DNA from: Actinomycetota bacterium
GTDB taxonomy: Bacteria > Actinomycetota > Acidimicrobiia > Spongiisociales > ZC4RG35
Direction: 5' to 3'
DNA length: 11,456 nt
NCBI GenBank assembly: GCA_019347585.1
Contig: JAHWLC010000014.1
Span: 1 to 11,456 of the forward strand
Position 1 is the stretch's first letter. Each line of letters begins with the position of its first letter. Under the pieces are notes generated by a model. That model saw only the letters and a program-made list of their open reading frames with translations. It did not search any database and was not told where the DNA came from. Shown here in pieces: positions 1 through 8,403 of the stretch. The position numbers and the translations under genes are program-made.

Positions 1-443
<443 letters not shown>

Positions 444-447
<4 letters not shown>

Positions 448-917
448 CGGGGATCGATGAGAGCCTTGCCACCGACTTCGAGGATGTGGTCTGGGAGAGC
501 TCCCACGGCCAGCAGGTGGCCCGGGTCCCCCGAGAGCAGTGGCGTCAGTTCGCCGAGGCAGCGAAGGAAGCCGGTTACGAGATGTGCGTCGACGTCACCG
601 CGGTGGACTGGATGCGGCAGCGGCCGGAGCGGTTCGAGATCGTCGCCAGCCTGGTCTCCATGAGCCGGCAGTCGCGTCTCCGCATGATCACCACCGCACC
701 GCGCCACGCTCCCGAGGTCGCTTCGCTGACTCCGCTCTGGCCGGGGGTCTCCTTCGGGGAGCGCGAGGTCTACGACATGTTCGGAATCCGCTTCGAGGGC
801 CACCCCGACCTGACCCGCATCCTCATGCCCGACGACTGGGAGGGACACCCCCTCCGCAAGGACTTCGGGGCGGGCACGGTCCCGGTCCAGTTCAAGATGT
901 CCCATCAGGTCCGTTGA
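444..917 (+). CDS. nuoC: NADH-quinone oxidoreductase subunit C (NuoC), about 30 kDa subunit family
   Basis: NuoC is a peripheral-arm subunit without a cofactor that packs against NuoD and helps assemble the connecting module. The 157-residue product has the family signature at residues 106-115 (ERE-YD-FGI) followed by [10 protein letters not shown] and the [11 protein letters not shown] block at 131-141. It is a stand-alone NuoC, not the NuoCD fusion of enterobacteria. The ATG at 444 gives an ATGA overlap with the nuoB stop and has a GGGGAG Shine-Dalgarno sequence at 430-435, eight bases upstream. The open frame extends further upstream to base 84, but that part is a shadow of nuoB, so 444 is the best start. 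The N-terminal 40 residues are less conserved, as is normal in this family. nuoD follows after one base. Confidence 0.96.
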
Positions 918-918
918 G

Positions 919-2274
919 ATGACCGAGGAGCGGACATGGGGCGCCCGCGACACCCTCGATCTCTGGGTGGCGGGCACCGAGGAGCCCGAGTTCCAGCCCA
1001 CCGACGAGGGGGCCCAGGAGATCGGCGCCGTAGAGAGCGAGGCCCGGCTTCGCGAGCAGCTGGGGACCGCCATCGGCGACGACTACATGTTCGACGACGA
1101 GGTCGCCGACGAGGAGCGCTCCATCGTCAACATGGGGCCGCAGCACCCGTCCACCCATGGGGTGCTGCGTCTCCAGCTCGAGCTCGAAGGCGAGGTCATC
1201 CGGCGCACCAGGCCCATCATCGGCTACCTGCACACCGGGATGGAGAAGACCGCGGAGCAGCTCACTTTCTCCCAGGGCCCCACCAACGTCACCCGCATGG
1301 ACTATCTGGCGCCCCTCCACTGCGAGCTGGCCTATTCGCTCGCCGTGGAGCGTCTCCTCGGCATCGAGGTGCCCCCGCGGGCCCAGGCGATCCGGCTCCT
1401 CACCACCGAGCTCAACCGGGTCTCCTCCCATCTGGTGGCGCTGGCCACCAACGGGATGGACGTCGGCGCGCTGTCCATGATGATCTACGGCTTCCGGGAG
1501 CGGGAGTCGATCCTGGCCTTCTTCGAGAAGACCACCGGGCTCAGGATGAACCACAACTACATCCGCCCCGGCGGGGTGGCCGCCGACCTGCCTCCCGGGT
1601 GGAAGGACGACGTCGCCGCCATTCTCGAGGAGATGCCCCGCCGCCTCGCCCAGTACGACGACCTGCTCAAGGACAACCCCATCTGGCTCGCCCGCACCAG
1701 GGGCGTGGGGATCATCACCGCCGAGGAGGCCGTGGCCTACGGGCTCACCGGGCCCAACCTGCGAGCCAGCGGCGTCGACTGGGACCTGCGCAAGGCCTTC
1801 CCCTACTCGGGCATCGACCAGTACGAGTTCGAGGTGCCCCTGGGCGAGCAGGGCGACGTCTACGACCGCTACCGGGTCAAGGTCGAGGAGATCGTGGAGT
1901 CCCTGAAGATCGTGGAACAGGTCATGGACGCGATGCCGAAGGGCGACTGGAGGGTCGACGACCAGAAGATCACCCCGCCCCCGCGCCGGCGGATCGACGA
2001 GTCGATGGAAGCCCTCATTCACCACTTCAAGCTGTTCACCGAGGGCTTCAAGGTCCCTCCCGGGGAGACCTACGCCGCCGTGGAGTCCCCCCGGGGCGAG
2101 CTGGGGTGCTATCTGGTGTCCGACGGCGAGGCCCGTCCCTACCGGATGCACACCCGGGCCCCTTCCTTCTACAACCTCCAGGGCCTCCCCATCGCCATGG
2201 CCGACAGCATGGTCGCCGACACCATCGCCACCATCGCCTCGATGGACCCGGTGATGGGAGACGTGGACCGATGA
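919..2274 (+). CDS. nuoD: NADH-quinone oxidoreductase subunit D (NuoD), 49 kDa subunit family
   Basis: NuoD is related to the large subunit of [NiFe] hydrogenases and lines the quinone-reduction cavity next to cluster N2. The 451-residue product has MGPQHPSTHG at 72-81 and RMDYLAP at 126-132. His80 and Tyr129 have the same 49-residue separation as the quinone-head-group His and Tyr of Thermus Nqo4. The protein continues through FIYG-type helices (FRERESILAFF, about 192-202) and RPGG at 216-219, and ends in the expected DP-MG-VDR tail. Residues 1-70 form an acidic extension before the conserved core, rich in Glu and Asp. The codons there have the same G/C third-position bias as the rest, so it looks translated. 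An internal ATG at 1087 (Met57) would give a 395-residue protein, but I see no Shine-Dalgarno sequence before it. The gene starts one base after nuoC and overlaps nuoE by ATGA. Confidence 0.96.
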   Translation: MTEERTWGARDTLDLWVAGTEEPEFQPTDEGAQEIGAVESEARLREQLGTAIGDDYMFDDEVADEERSIVNMGPQHPSTHGVLRLQLELEGEVIRRTRPIIGYLHTGMEKTAEQLTFSQGPTNVTRMDYLAPLHCELAYSLAVERLLGIEVPPRAQAIRLLTTELNRVSSHLVALATNGMDVGALSMMIYGFRERESILAFFEKTTGLRMNHNYIRPGGVAADLPPGWKDDVAAILEEMPRRLAQYDDLLKDNPIWLARTRGVGIITAEEAVAYGLTGPNLRASGVDWDLRKAFPYSGIDQYEFEVPLGEQGDVYDRYRVKVEEIVESLKIVEQVMDAMPKGDWRVDDQKITPPPRRRIDESMEALIHHFKLFTEGFKVPPGETYAAVESPRGELGCYLVSDGEARPYRMHTRAPSFYNLQGLPIAMADSMVADTIATIASMDPVMGDVDR

Positions 2275-2936
2275 CCCACCCCCGCCCGGAGAGCCACACT
2301 CCCGACCCCGGGTTCCGGGAACGGAGCATCTGGTCGAAGGAGACCCAGGAGCGGGCAGCCCGCATCGTCGCCCGCTACCCGTTGCGGCGCTCGGCGGTCA
2401 TGCCCCTCCTCTACCTGGCGATGCGGGAGGAGGGCTATCTCACCGACGAGGGCATGGAGGAGGTGTCCCGCTGGTGTGGCATCACCCCGGCCCAGGTCTA
2501 TGCGGTGGCCAGCTTCTACACGATGTACAAGCGTGAGCCGGTGGGCCGCTACCTGATCTCGTGCTGCACCTCCATCTCCTGCATGCTCCTCGGGTCCGAC
2601 GAGGTAATGCACTCCATCGAGGAGTCCTCCGGGGTGCCCCACGGAGAGACGGACGAGGAGGGCCTGGTCTCGGTGGAGCACGCCGAATGTATCGGCGCCT
2701 GCGGGGGGGCACCCGCGCTCCAGGTCAACTACGAGCTGATCGAGGGAGTGACCCCGGAGAAGGCCCGCGACCTGGTCCAATGGCTTCGGGCGGCCAGGCC
2801 CGAGGTCCTGGACGGCGACGAGATGCAGCAGCTCTTCGGCACCCGGCGCAGCTTCGACTGGGCGATCCGCGAGGAGGAGGGCGCGATCGGCCCCTATCCG
2901 GCATTCGGCCCGCTGGGAACGGTGGGGGAGTCATGA
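2271..2936 (+). CDS. nuoE: NADH-quinone oxidoreductase subunit E (NuoE), 24 kDa [2Fe-2S] subunit
   Basis: NuoE is a thioredoxin-like ferredoxin subunit that holds the off-path [2Fe-2S] cluster N1a beside the FMN of NuoF. The 221-residue product has an N-terminal helical segment (about 25-90, with PLLYLAMREEGYLTDE and VYAVASFYTMY). The four cluster cysteines follow in the expected spacing: Cys99-x4-Cys104 and Cys140-x3-Cys144 (AECIGACGGAP). Cys98 is an extra adjacent cysteine. After the thioredoxin fold, which ends near residue 178, a tail of about 43 residues continues to the stop; longer NuoE tails are familiar in actinobacteria. The start at 2271 overlaps the nuoD stop (ATGA) and has GGGAG at 2256-2260. 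The frame is open far upstream through nuoD, but that is a shadow. The stop overlaps the nuoF start by ATGA. Confidence 0.96.
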   Translation: MTHPRPESHTPDPGFRERSIWSKETQERAARIVARYPLRRSAVMPLLYLAMREEGYLTDEGMEEVSRWCGITPAQVYAVASFYTMYKREPVGRYLISCCTSISCMLLGSDEVMHSIEESSGVPHGETDEEGLVSVEHAECIGACGGAPALQVNYELIEGVTPEKARDLVQWLRAARPEVLDGDEMQQLFGTRRSFDWAIREEEGAIGPYPAFGPLGTVGES

Positions 2937-4246
2937 AGACGCCCCTCGTGGTGACGAGGCGGATGACCGAGCACCCGGCCGATTCCCACACCATCGAGCG
3001 CTATGAGGCCACCGGGGGGTACTCCCAGGCGAAGCGGGCCCTCGGAATGACCAGGGAGCAGCTGGTCGAGGAGGTCAAGACCTCCGGCCTGCTCGGCCGG
3101 GGGGGCGCCGCCTTCTCCACCGGGCTCAAGTGGAGCTTCCTCGCCGAGGAGAGGCCCAGCTACGTGGTGATCAACGCCGACGAGTCGGAGCCGGGGACGT
3201 TCAAGGACCGACAGCTCATGGAACGCGACCCCCACCAGATGGTGGAAGGCACGATCATCACCGCCGTCGCCAACCAGGCCCATCTCGCCTTCATCTACGT
3301 GCGGGGCGAGTACGCCAAGCCGGCGCGGAGGGTGCAGAAGGCGATCGAGGAGGCCTACGCAAAGGGATACCTGGGGAGCGGAATCTTCGGCTCCGACTAC
3401 GAGCTCGACATGGTGGTCCATCTCGGGGCCGGCGCCTACATCTGCGGTGAGGAGACCGCCCTCATCAACTCCCTGGAGGGCGTGCGTGGCGAGCCGCGGC
3501 TCAAGCCCCCCTACTTCCCGGCGGCCAAGGGCCTCTACATGAAGCCAACCATCGTCAACAACGTGGAGACGGTCTCCAACCTCCCCCACATCCTCGCCAT
3601 GGGAGCGGAGGGCTACGCCACCCTCACCCCGTCCGAGGACTCCGGCACCTTCCTCATGTCGCTCTCCGGGCACGTGGCCCGGCCCGGCAACTACGAGCTC
3701 CACCACGGCATCACCTGGCGCGAGCTGATCTACGAGACCGGCGGGGGGATTCCCGACGGCAGGGAGCTGAAAGCGTGGATCCCGGGCGGCGCCTCTGCCC
3801 CCTGGTTCGTGCCGGACCGGCATCTCGACCTGGAGATCACCAAGGAGGCGACCAACGCCGCCGGGTCGATGCTCGGCTCGGGCGCGATCATCGTCGTGGA
3901 CGACACCACCTGCATGGTTCGCGCCACCGAGCGGATCGTCCGCTTCTTCGCCCATGAGTCCTGCGGGCAATGCACCCCATGCCGGGAGGGGACCACCTGG
4001 CTGGAGCAGGTGCTGCGCCGCATCGAGGACGGTATGGGCCGGCCGGTTGACCTGGCCCTGATGCTCGACGTCTCCGACGGGATCAGCGTCGGGCTCGATT
4101 GGCCCCCCAAGATGACCACCATCTGCCCCCTGGGCCCGTCGGCCATCTCCCCGATCCTCGCCCTGCGCGACTACTTCTCCGACGAGGTGCAGGAGCATGT
4201 CCGCCTGGGGGGCTGCCCCTTCCGGGAAGTGCGCGCCCATGCCTGA
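2933..4246 (+). CDS. nuoF: NADH-quinone oxidoreductase subunit F (NuoF), FMN/NADH-binding subunit
   Basis: NuoF oxidises NADH, passes the electrons to its FMN, and hands them to its [4Fe-4S] cluster N3 and to N1a in NuoE. In the 437-residue product the glycine-rich FMN/NADH loop is at 55-67 (GRGGAAFSTGLKW). It is followed by NADESEPGTFKDR at 81-93 and GAGAYICGEETAL at 166-178. The N3 ligands are Cys344, Cys347 and Cys350 (ESCGQCTPCREG) plus Cys398 (TICPLG). The length matches the family. The ATG at 2933 overlaps the nuoE stop and follows a strong GGGGGAG at 2924-2930; the frame is open upstream to 2561 only as a nuoE shadow. The 3' end overlaps nuoG by 8 bases. The order E-F-G is the standard dehydrogenase module. 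Nothing is missing or unusual. Confidence 0.97.
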   Translation: MKTPLVVTRRMTEHPADSHTIERYEATGGYSQAKRALGMTREQLVEEVKTSGLLGRGGAAFSTGLKWSFLAEERPSYVVINADESEPGTFKDRQLMERDPHQMVEGTIITAVANQAHLAFIYVRGEYAKPARRVQKAIEEAYAKGYLGSGIFGSDYELDMVVHLGAGAYICGEETALINSLEGVRGEPRLKPPYFPAAKGLYMKPTIVNNVETVSNLPHILAMGAEGYATLTPSEDSGTFLMSLSGHVARPGNYELHHGITWRELIYETGGGIPDGRELKAWIPGGASAPWFVPDRHLDLEITKEATNAAGSMLGSGAIIVVDDTTCMVRATERIVRFFAHESCGQCTPCREGTTWLEQVLRRIEDGMGRPVDLALMLDVSDGISVGLDWPPKMTTICPLGPSAISPILALRDYFSDEVQEHVRLGGCPFREVRAHA

Positions 4247-6665
4247 GCTGGTCAGGATCACCATCGACGGCCGCGAGGTGGAGGTCCCCGCCGGCGACCT
4301 GCTGATCAAGGCGGCTCAGGACCAGGGCACCTACATCCCCCGCTTCTGCTGGCACGAGCGTATGAGGCCGGTGGGCATGTGCCGCATGTGCCTGGTCGAG
4401 GTGGAGACCGAGCGGGGAAAGGCCCTGGTGACGGCGTGCACCTACCCGGTGGCCGAGGGGATCTCGGTGGAGACCTCGTCCGACGTCGCCCGGCGCTCCC
4501 AGGAGGCGGTGCTCGAGTTCCTCCTCGCCAACCACCCCCTCGACTGCCCGGTGTGCGACAAGGGCGGCGAGTGCCCGCTCCAGGATCAGGCGCTGTCCCA
4601 CGGTCCCGGGGAGAGCCGCTTCGTCGAGATCAAGCGCAGCTTCGAGAAGCCGATTCCCATCTCCGACCTGGTCCTCCTCGACCGGGAGCGCTGCATCCTC
4701 TGTGACCGCTGCACCCGCTTCTCCGACGAGATCTCCGGCGACCCGCTGATCCAGTTCCTCGACCGGGGCAACAAGACCGAGGTCAACACCTTCCCCGACC
4801 ATCCCTTCTCCTCCTACTTCTCTGGGAACACCGTCCAGATCTGCCCGGTGGGGGCCCTCACTGCCCGGCCCTACCGCTTCCGGGCCCGGCCCTGGGACCT
4901 GGCCGAGGTGGAGAGCTCCTCCCTGTTCGACACCGCCCACCCCCGGATCGCCATCCACGCCAGCCAGAACGAGGTGCTCCGCCACCAGGGAGTGGACCAC
5001 GACGGCATCAACCATGGCTGGCTCTCCGACAAGGCCCGCTTCGGGTTCCAATATCTGGGCTCCGAGGAGAGGCTGACGAGGCCCCTGATCCGCCGCGGCT
5101 CCGACTTCGAGGAGATCGGCTGGAGCGAGGCGCTCGATATCGTCGCCGACCGCCTCGGGCTCATCAAGGGAGAGGGCGGCGGCGAGGCTCTCGCCGTCAT
5201 CGGTGGCGCCCAGGGCAGCAACGAGGACGCGTATTCGCTGTCCAAAATGGCCCGGGTCGCCCTGGGCACCAACAACGTCGACTGCCGGATGGAGGACACG
5301 CTGGCGTCGCAGTTCCTCGCCGGGACGGTGGACCGGGCGCGCATCGACGACCTCGACGACGCCGACACCATCCTGGTCTGGGGCCCCGACCTCAAAGAGG
5401 AGCATCCCACCCTCTACCTGAGGGTGCGGCGCGCCGCCCAGGATCTGGGTGCGACGCTGGTCCTGGTCCACCCCTGGGCCAACGGTCTCGACGATCGGGC
5501 GGCGCACAAGCTCACCTACCGCCCCGGGGGCGGCTTCGACCTCCTCGCCGAGGTCCAGGCCGGCCGCCATCCCGAGGTGAGCACGGCGTTGGGTGCGGAC
5601 AAGGTGGTGGCATTGGTGGGAATGGCCAGCCACGCCGACGGCCCTCACCTCGCCGAGGCCGTGGCGGCGCTGGCCCGGGATGCGGCGGCATCCGCCAGGA
5701 TCCTTCCCCTGGCGGGCCGGGCCAACACCTATGGGGCGCTCGACATGGGCCTCGCCCCTGATCTGCTCCCCGGCCGGGTCGGCATCGACGGCTCGGGGAA
5801 CGGCTGGTCCGACGACGCCTGGGGCCCCACGCCGCGGAACCCCGGCAAGGGCACCGGAGAGATCCTCTCTTCGTTGATCGAAGGTGACATCCGGGGCCTC
5901 CTCCTGGTCGGAGCCGACCCTCTCCGTGACGTCCCTCACCCGCTGCTGACCGCCGACGCCCTGCGCAGCCTGGACTACGCGGTGTCGATCGACCTCTTCC
6001 TCAACGACTCCAACCGTGGCGCCGACGTGGTCCTCCCCGCACTCGGCTTCGCCGAGAAAGAGGGTACGGCCACCAATGTGGAGGGACGGGTCCAGAAGCT
6101 GAACAAGATCCGCCCCGGGCCCGGCCAGGCGAGGGAGGACTGGTCGATCATCGAGGATATCGCCACCCGCATGGGCGCGCCCCTGGGCCTGGCGAGCGCG
6201 GAGGGGATCAACAAGGAGATCTCGACGGTCGCCCCCGTCTACCAGGGGATCACCTGGGACCACCTCGAGTGGGACAGCCCCGACGGCGCCCTGGCGCCCC
6301 TCGAGGGGAGCTCTCCCCTGAACCACATCCCGGTGGCCCTGGTGACCGGGAACCGGCCCGGGCCCGGGCTCGGGCTCCACATCAGCCGGGTCATGTACGA
6401 CGACGGAGTGCGTCTCCGTCACTCCCCGGCACTCCGCCCCCTGGCGCCGGGGCCGGTGGCGATGATCCATCCCGACGACGCCGCATCTCTGCAGGTAGCT
6501 CCCGGCGATCGCGTGACCCTGCGCACCGAGCACGGCGAGGGCCGCGCCGTCGTGGTCGTCGACCCCGCCGCCACCCCGAGGACGGTGCGCATCCCCTTCA
6601 ACCAGGCCGACGGGCCCCGGCTGGGCACCGCCCCGGTGGTCAGCGTGGAGAAGGCGGGGACATGA
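4239..6665 (+). CDS. nuoG: NADH-quinone oxidoreductase subunit G (NuoG), 75 kDa Fe-S subunit, apparently without cluster N7
   Basis: NuoG carries most of the electron wire between NuoF and NuoI. In the 808-residue product the N-terminal ferredoxin domain binds [2Fe-2S] N1b through Cys37, Cys48, Cys51 and Cys67. N5 is bound by His99, Cys103, Cys106 and Cys112, and N4 by Cys152, Cys155, Cys158 and Cys202. From about residue 215 the protein has the molybdopterin-oxidoreductase-like fold, with GSNEDAYSLSKMARVALGTN near 326-345, ADVVLPALGFAEKEGT and a C-terminal beta domain. The four cysteines that bind N7 in E. coli and Thermus are absent: the C-x2-C-x3-C region near 226-236 reads SSSLFDTAHPR, and the fourth ligand is Ser263 in WLSDK. 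The start at 4239 begins the conserved N-terminus and overlaps nuoF by 8 bases; the in-frame ATG at 4197 would add 14 residues from the nuoF shadow. It overlaps nuoH by ATGA. Confidence 0.96.
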   Translation: MPELVRITIDGREVEVPAGDLLIKAAQDQGTYIPRFCWHERMRPVGMCRMCLVEVETERGKALVTACTYPVAEGISVETSSDVARRSQEAVLEFLLANHPLDCPVCDKGGECPLQDQALSHGPGESRFVEIKRSFEKPIPISDLVLLDRERCILCDRCTRFSDEISGDPLIQFLDRGNKTEVNTFPDHPFSSYFSGNTVQICPVGALTARPYRFRARPWDLAEVESSSLFDTAHPRIAIHASQNEVLRHQGVDHDGINHGWLSDKARFGFQYLGSEERLTRPLIRRGSDFEEIGWSEALDIVADRLGLIKGEGGGEALAVIGGAQGSNEDAYSLSKMARVALGTNNVDCRMEDTLASQFLAGTVDRARIDDLDDADTILVWGPDLKEEHPTLYLRVRRAAQDLGATLVLVHPWANGLDDRAAHKLTYRPGGGFDLLAEVQAGRHPEVSTALGADKVVALVGMASHADGPHLAEAVAALARDAAASARILPLAGRANTYGALDMGLAPDLLPGRVGIDGSGNGWSDDAWGPTPRNPGKGTGEILSSLIEGDIRGLLLVGADPLRDVPHPLLTADALRSLDYAVSIDLFLNDSNRGADVVLPALGFAEKEGTATNVEGRVQKLNKIRPGPGQAREDWSIIEDIATRMGAPLGLASAEGINKEISTVAPVYQGITWDHLEWDSPDGALAPLEGSSPLNHIPVALVTGNRPGPGLGLHISRVMYDDGVRLRHSPALRPLAPGPVAMIHPDDAASLQVAPGDRVTLRTEHGEGRAVVVVDPAATPRTVRIPFNQADGPRLGTAPVVSVEKAGT

Positions 6666-7756
6666 CCTGGACCGAGCTCGGGATCGTGGCCTTGCGGGTC
6701 ATCCTCACCTTCGGGCTGCTCCTGGTGGTGACCATCATCAACGTCTGGGCGGAGCGGAAGATCGTCGCCGACATGCAGAGCCGGATCGGGCCCTCCCGCG
6801 CCGGCCCCTTCGGTGTCCTGCAGACCGTGGCCGACGGGCTCAAGCTCTTCTTCAAGGAGTCGATCACGCCGCGCAAGGCCGAGCTCGGCCTCTACACGCT
6901 CGCCCCGTTCCTCGCCGTGATCCCCGCCTTCCTCATCTTCATGATGGTTCCCTGGGGCGCTCCGGTCACGGTGGGCGACGAAGTGGTCCCCCTCCAGGGC
7001 GCCGATCTGAACATCGGCCTCCTCTTCATACTGGCCATGTCGTCGATGGCGGTATATGCGGTGGTGCTCGCCGGATGGTCGTCGGGCTCCAAGTACCCCC
7101 TGCTCGGTGGGGTGAGGGCGACCGCCCAGGCTATCTCCTACGAGGCGGCGATGGGTCTGGCCATGGTGTCCGTCGTGGTGTTCACCGCCACCCAGGGCGA
7201 CGGCGGGACCCTTTCCCTGTCGGAGATAGTGGCCCGCCAGGGGGGCAACTGGGGGGACGTCGCCCCCATCTTCTCCATCGTCCCGAGGTGGAACCTGGTG
7301 CCCCAGCTCGTCGCCTTCGTGATCTTCCTGGTCGCAATCGTGGCCGAGACCAACCGGGCCCCCTTCGACCTGGTCGAGGCGGAGCAGGAACTGGTCGGCG
7401 GCTACCACACCGAGTACTCGGGCATGCGGTTCGCCATGTTCTTCCTCGCCGAGTACATCAACATCTTCTCGATGTCGGCGATCGCCGCCACCCTGTTCCT
7501 CGGGGGTTGGAACGGCCCCACCTTCGACGGCGCCCTCCCCGGCTTGGTCTCCGCGGCGCTGCCGACCGTGTGGTTCCTCCTCAAGACCTATGTCATCGTC
7601 TTCATCTTCTTCTGGCTGCGCGCCACCCTGCCCCGGCTCCGCTACGACCAGCTGATGACCCTGGGATGGAAGGGGCTGATCCCGGCCGCGCTGGCCTGGA
7701 TCGCCCTGTCCGCCGTCATATTCGGGTTCCGCCAGTTCGGGCCGCCCTGGAGCTAG
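6662..7756 (+). CDS. nuoH: NADH-quinone oxidoreductase subunit H (NuoH), membrane subunit at the quinone site
   Basis: NuoH is the membrane subunit that joins the two arms, forms the entrance of the quinone tunnel and starts the polar axis that couples redox to proton pumping. The 364-residue product has about eight hydrophobic helices (roughly 6-27, 78-98, 117-138, 160-178, 212-229, 255-280, 297-319 and 337-356). Conserved cytoplasmic blocks are AERKIVADMQSRIGPSRAGPFG at 30-51 and ADGLKLFFKE at 57-66. The acidic loop at 229-254 (ETNRAPFDLVEAEQELVGGY...) contains Glu229, Asp236, Glu239, Glu241, Glu243 and Glu251. The start at 6662 is an ATGA overlap with nuoG behind a purine-rich AAGGCGGGGA; the frame upstream of it is a nuoG shadow. 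nuoI starts two bases after the TAG stop, the only TAG among the complete genes here. Confidence 0.97.
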   Translation: MTWTELGIVALRVILTFGLLLVVTIINVWAERKIVADMQSRIGPSRAGPFGVLQTVADGLKLFFKESITPRKAELGLYTLAPFLAVIPAFLIFMMVPWGAPVTVGDEVVPLQGADLNIGLLFILAMSSMAVYAVVLAGWSSGSKYPLLGGVRATAQAISYEAAMGLAMVSVVVFTATQGDGGTLSLSEIVARQGGNWGDVAPIFSIVPRWNLVPQLVAFVIFLVAIVAETNRAPFDLVEAEQELVGGYHTEYSGMRFAMFFLAEYINIFSMSAIAATLFLGGWNGPTFDGALPGLVSAALPTVWFLLKTYVIVFIFFWLRATLPRLRYDQLMTLGWKGLIPAALAWIALSAVIFGFRQFGPPWS

Positions 7757-7758
7757 CC

Positions 7759-8403
7759 ATGGGTGTGGTCTCCGACTTCCTCAAGGCCCTCAAGGTCACC
7801 GCCAGGATCATGGTCGGGACCATGACCGGATCGGAGCTGGTCACCACCCCCTACCCGGACGAGAAGAGGGTGAAGCCGCAACGGTTCCACGGGCGCCACG
7901 TCCTCAACCGCTACCCGGATGGGATGGAGAAGTGCATCGGATGCGAGCTGTGCGCCGGGGTATGCCCCGCCGACTGCATCTACGTCAGAGGCAAGGAGAA
8001 CGACCCCCACAACCCGATCTCGCCCGGGGAGCGCTATGGCTACGTCTACGAGATCAACATGCTCCGCTGCATCTTCTGCGGCCTGTGCGTCGAGGCCTGT
8101 CCCACCGAGGCGATCACGATGACACACCTCTTCGAATTCTCGACCACCAACCGGGCTGACGCCGTCTACACCAGGGAGGAGCTGCTCATGGATCGTGAGG
8201 GGCGGGTTCCCCACATGTTCCCCGACGACCCTCTGGTCGACCTCTCCGAGCTCGACACCGCGGACGGGTGGGTGCGAGCCACGGCACCCTCCGGCATCGC
8301 CGCCTACGAGGGCGTGAAGATGTGGCAGGGGACCCCCGGGCCCGCCGACTGGTCTCCCGAGCCCACCCAGGAGGAGATCGACCGCAGGTCCGAAGATGGT
8401 TGA
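7759..8403 (+). CDS. nuoI: NADH-quinone oxidoreductase subunit I (NuoI), 2x[4Fe-4S] ferredoxin-like subunit
   Basis: NuoI holds clusters N6a and N6b, which carry electrons from NuoG to N2 in NuoB. The 214-residue product has two ferredoxin motifs. The first has Cys59, Cys62, Cys65 and Cys69-Pro (CIGCELCAGVCP), with a further Cys73. The second has Cys104, Cys107, Cys110 and Cys114-Pro (CIFCGLCVEACP). The order of the motifs and the PTEAITMTH-FE segment after the second one are typical. The N-terminal 30 residues look amphipathic (VSDFLKALKVTARIM) and probably lie on the membrane against NuoH. The C-terminal 70 residues form a hydrophilic tail longer than in the minimal family members. The start has GGAG at 7749-7752 and follows nuoH by two bases; the frame is open back to 7075, but that is a nuoH shadow. 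The last 8 bases overlap nuoJ. Confidence 0.97.
   Translation: MGVVSDFLKALKVTARIMVGTMTGSELVTTPYPDEKRVKPQRFHGRHVLNRYPDGMEKCIGCELCAGVCPADCIYVRGKENDPHNPISPGERYGYVYEINMLRCIFCGLCVEACPTEAITMTHLFEFSTTNRADAVYTREELLMDREGRVPHMFPDDPLVDLSELDTADGWVRATAPSGIAAYEGVKMWQGTPGPADWSPEPTQEEIDRRSEDG

Noticed and set aside
936..2270. Long plus-strand open frame running through nuoD in the nuoE frame
   Set aside because: Only the part from 2271 encodes NuoE. The upstream part is Arg/Gly/His-rich shadow translation of nuoD. A NuoD-NuoE frameshift fusion is ruled out because both genes are complete in their own frames.
2702..2709. Run of seven G's in nuoE next to the cluster cysteines, with a similar run near 3099-3105 in nuoF; possible frameshift sites
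   Set aside because: Both genes stay in frame across the runs and the conserved motifs on each side are intact, so there is no sign of a frameshift or slippage.
2894..4309. 471-codon minus-strand open frame opposite nuoF, and a similar one at 892-2151 opposite nuoD
   Set aside because: Same GC-bias shadow: low-complexity composition, no motif, and full overlap with conserved genes.
6356..6369. 14-bp palindrome GCCCGGGCCCGGGC inside nuoG
   Set aside because: It encodes a Pro-Gly-Pro-Gly stretch in the coding frame, and G/C-only palindromes are frequent by chance in such DNA. No second copy or terminator context was seen.
4083..6533. 816-codon open frame on the minus strand, opposite nuoG
   Set aside because: It is antisense to a clearly conserved gene and is expected in GC-rich DNA, where the reverse frame aligned to G/C third positions rarely meets stops. 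Its translation is low-complexity (Gly, Val, Asp, Arg, His) and matches no family I know.
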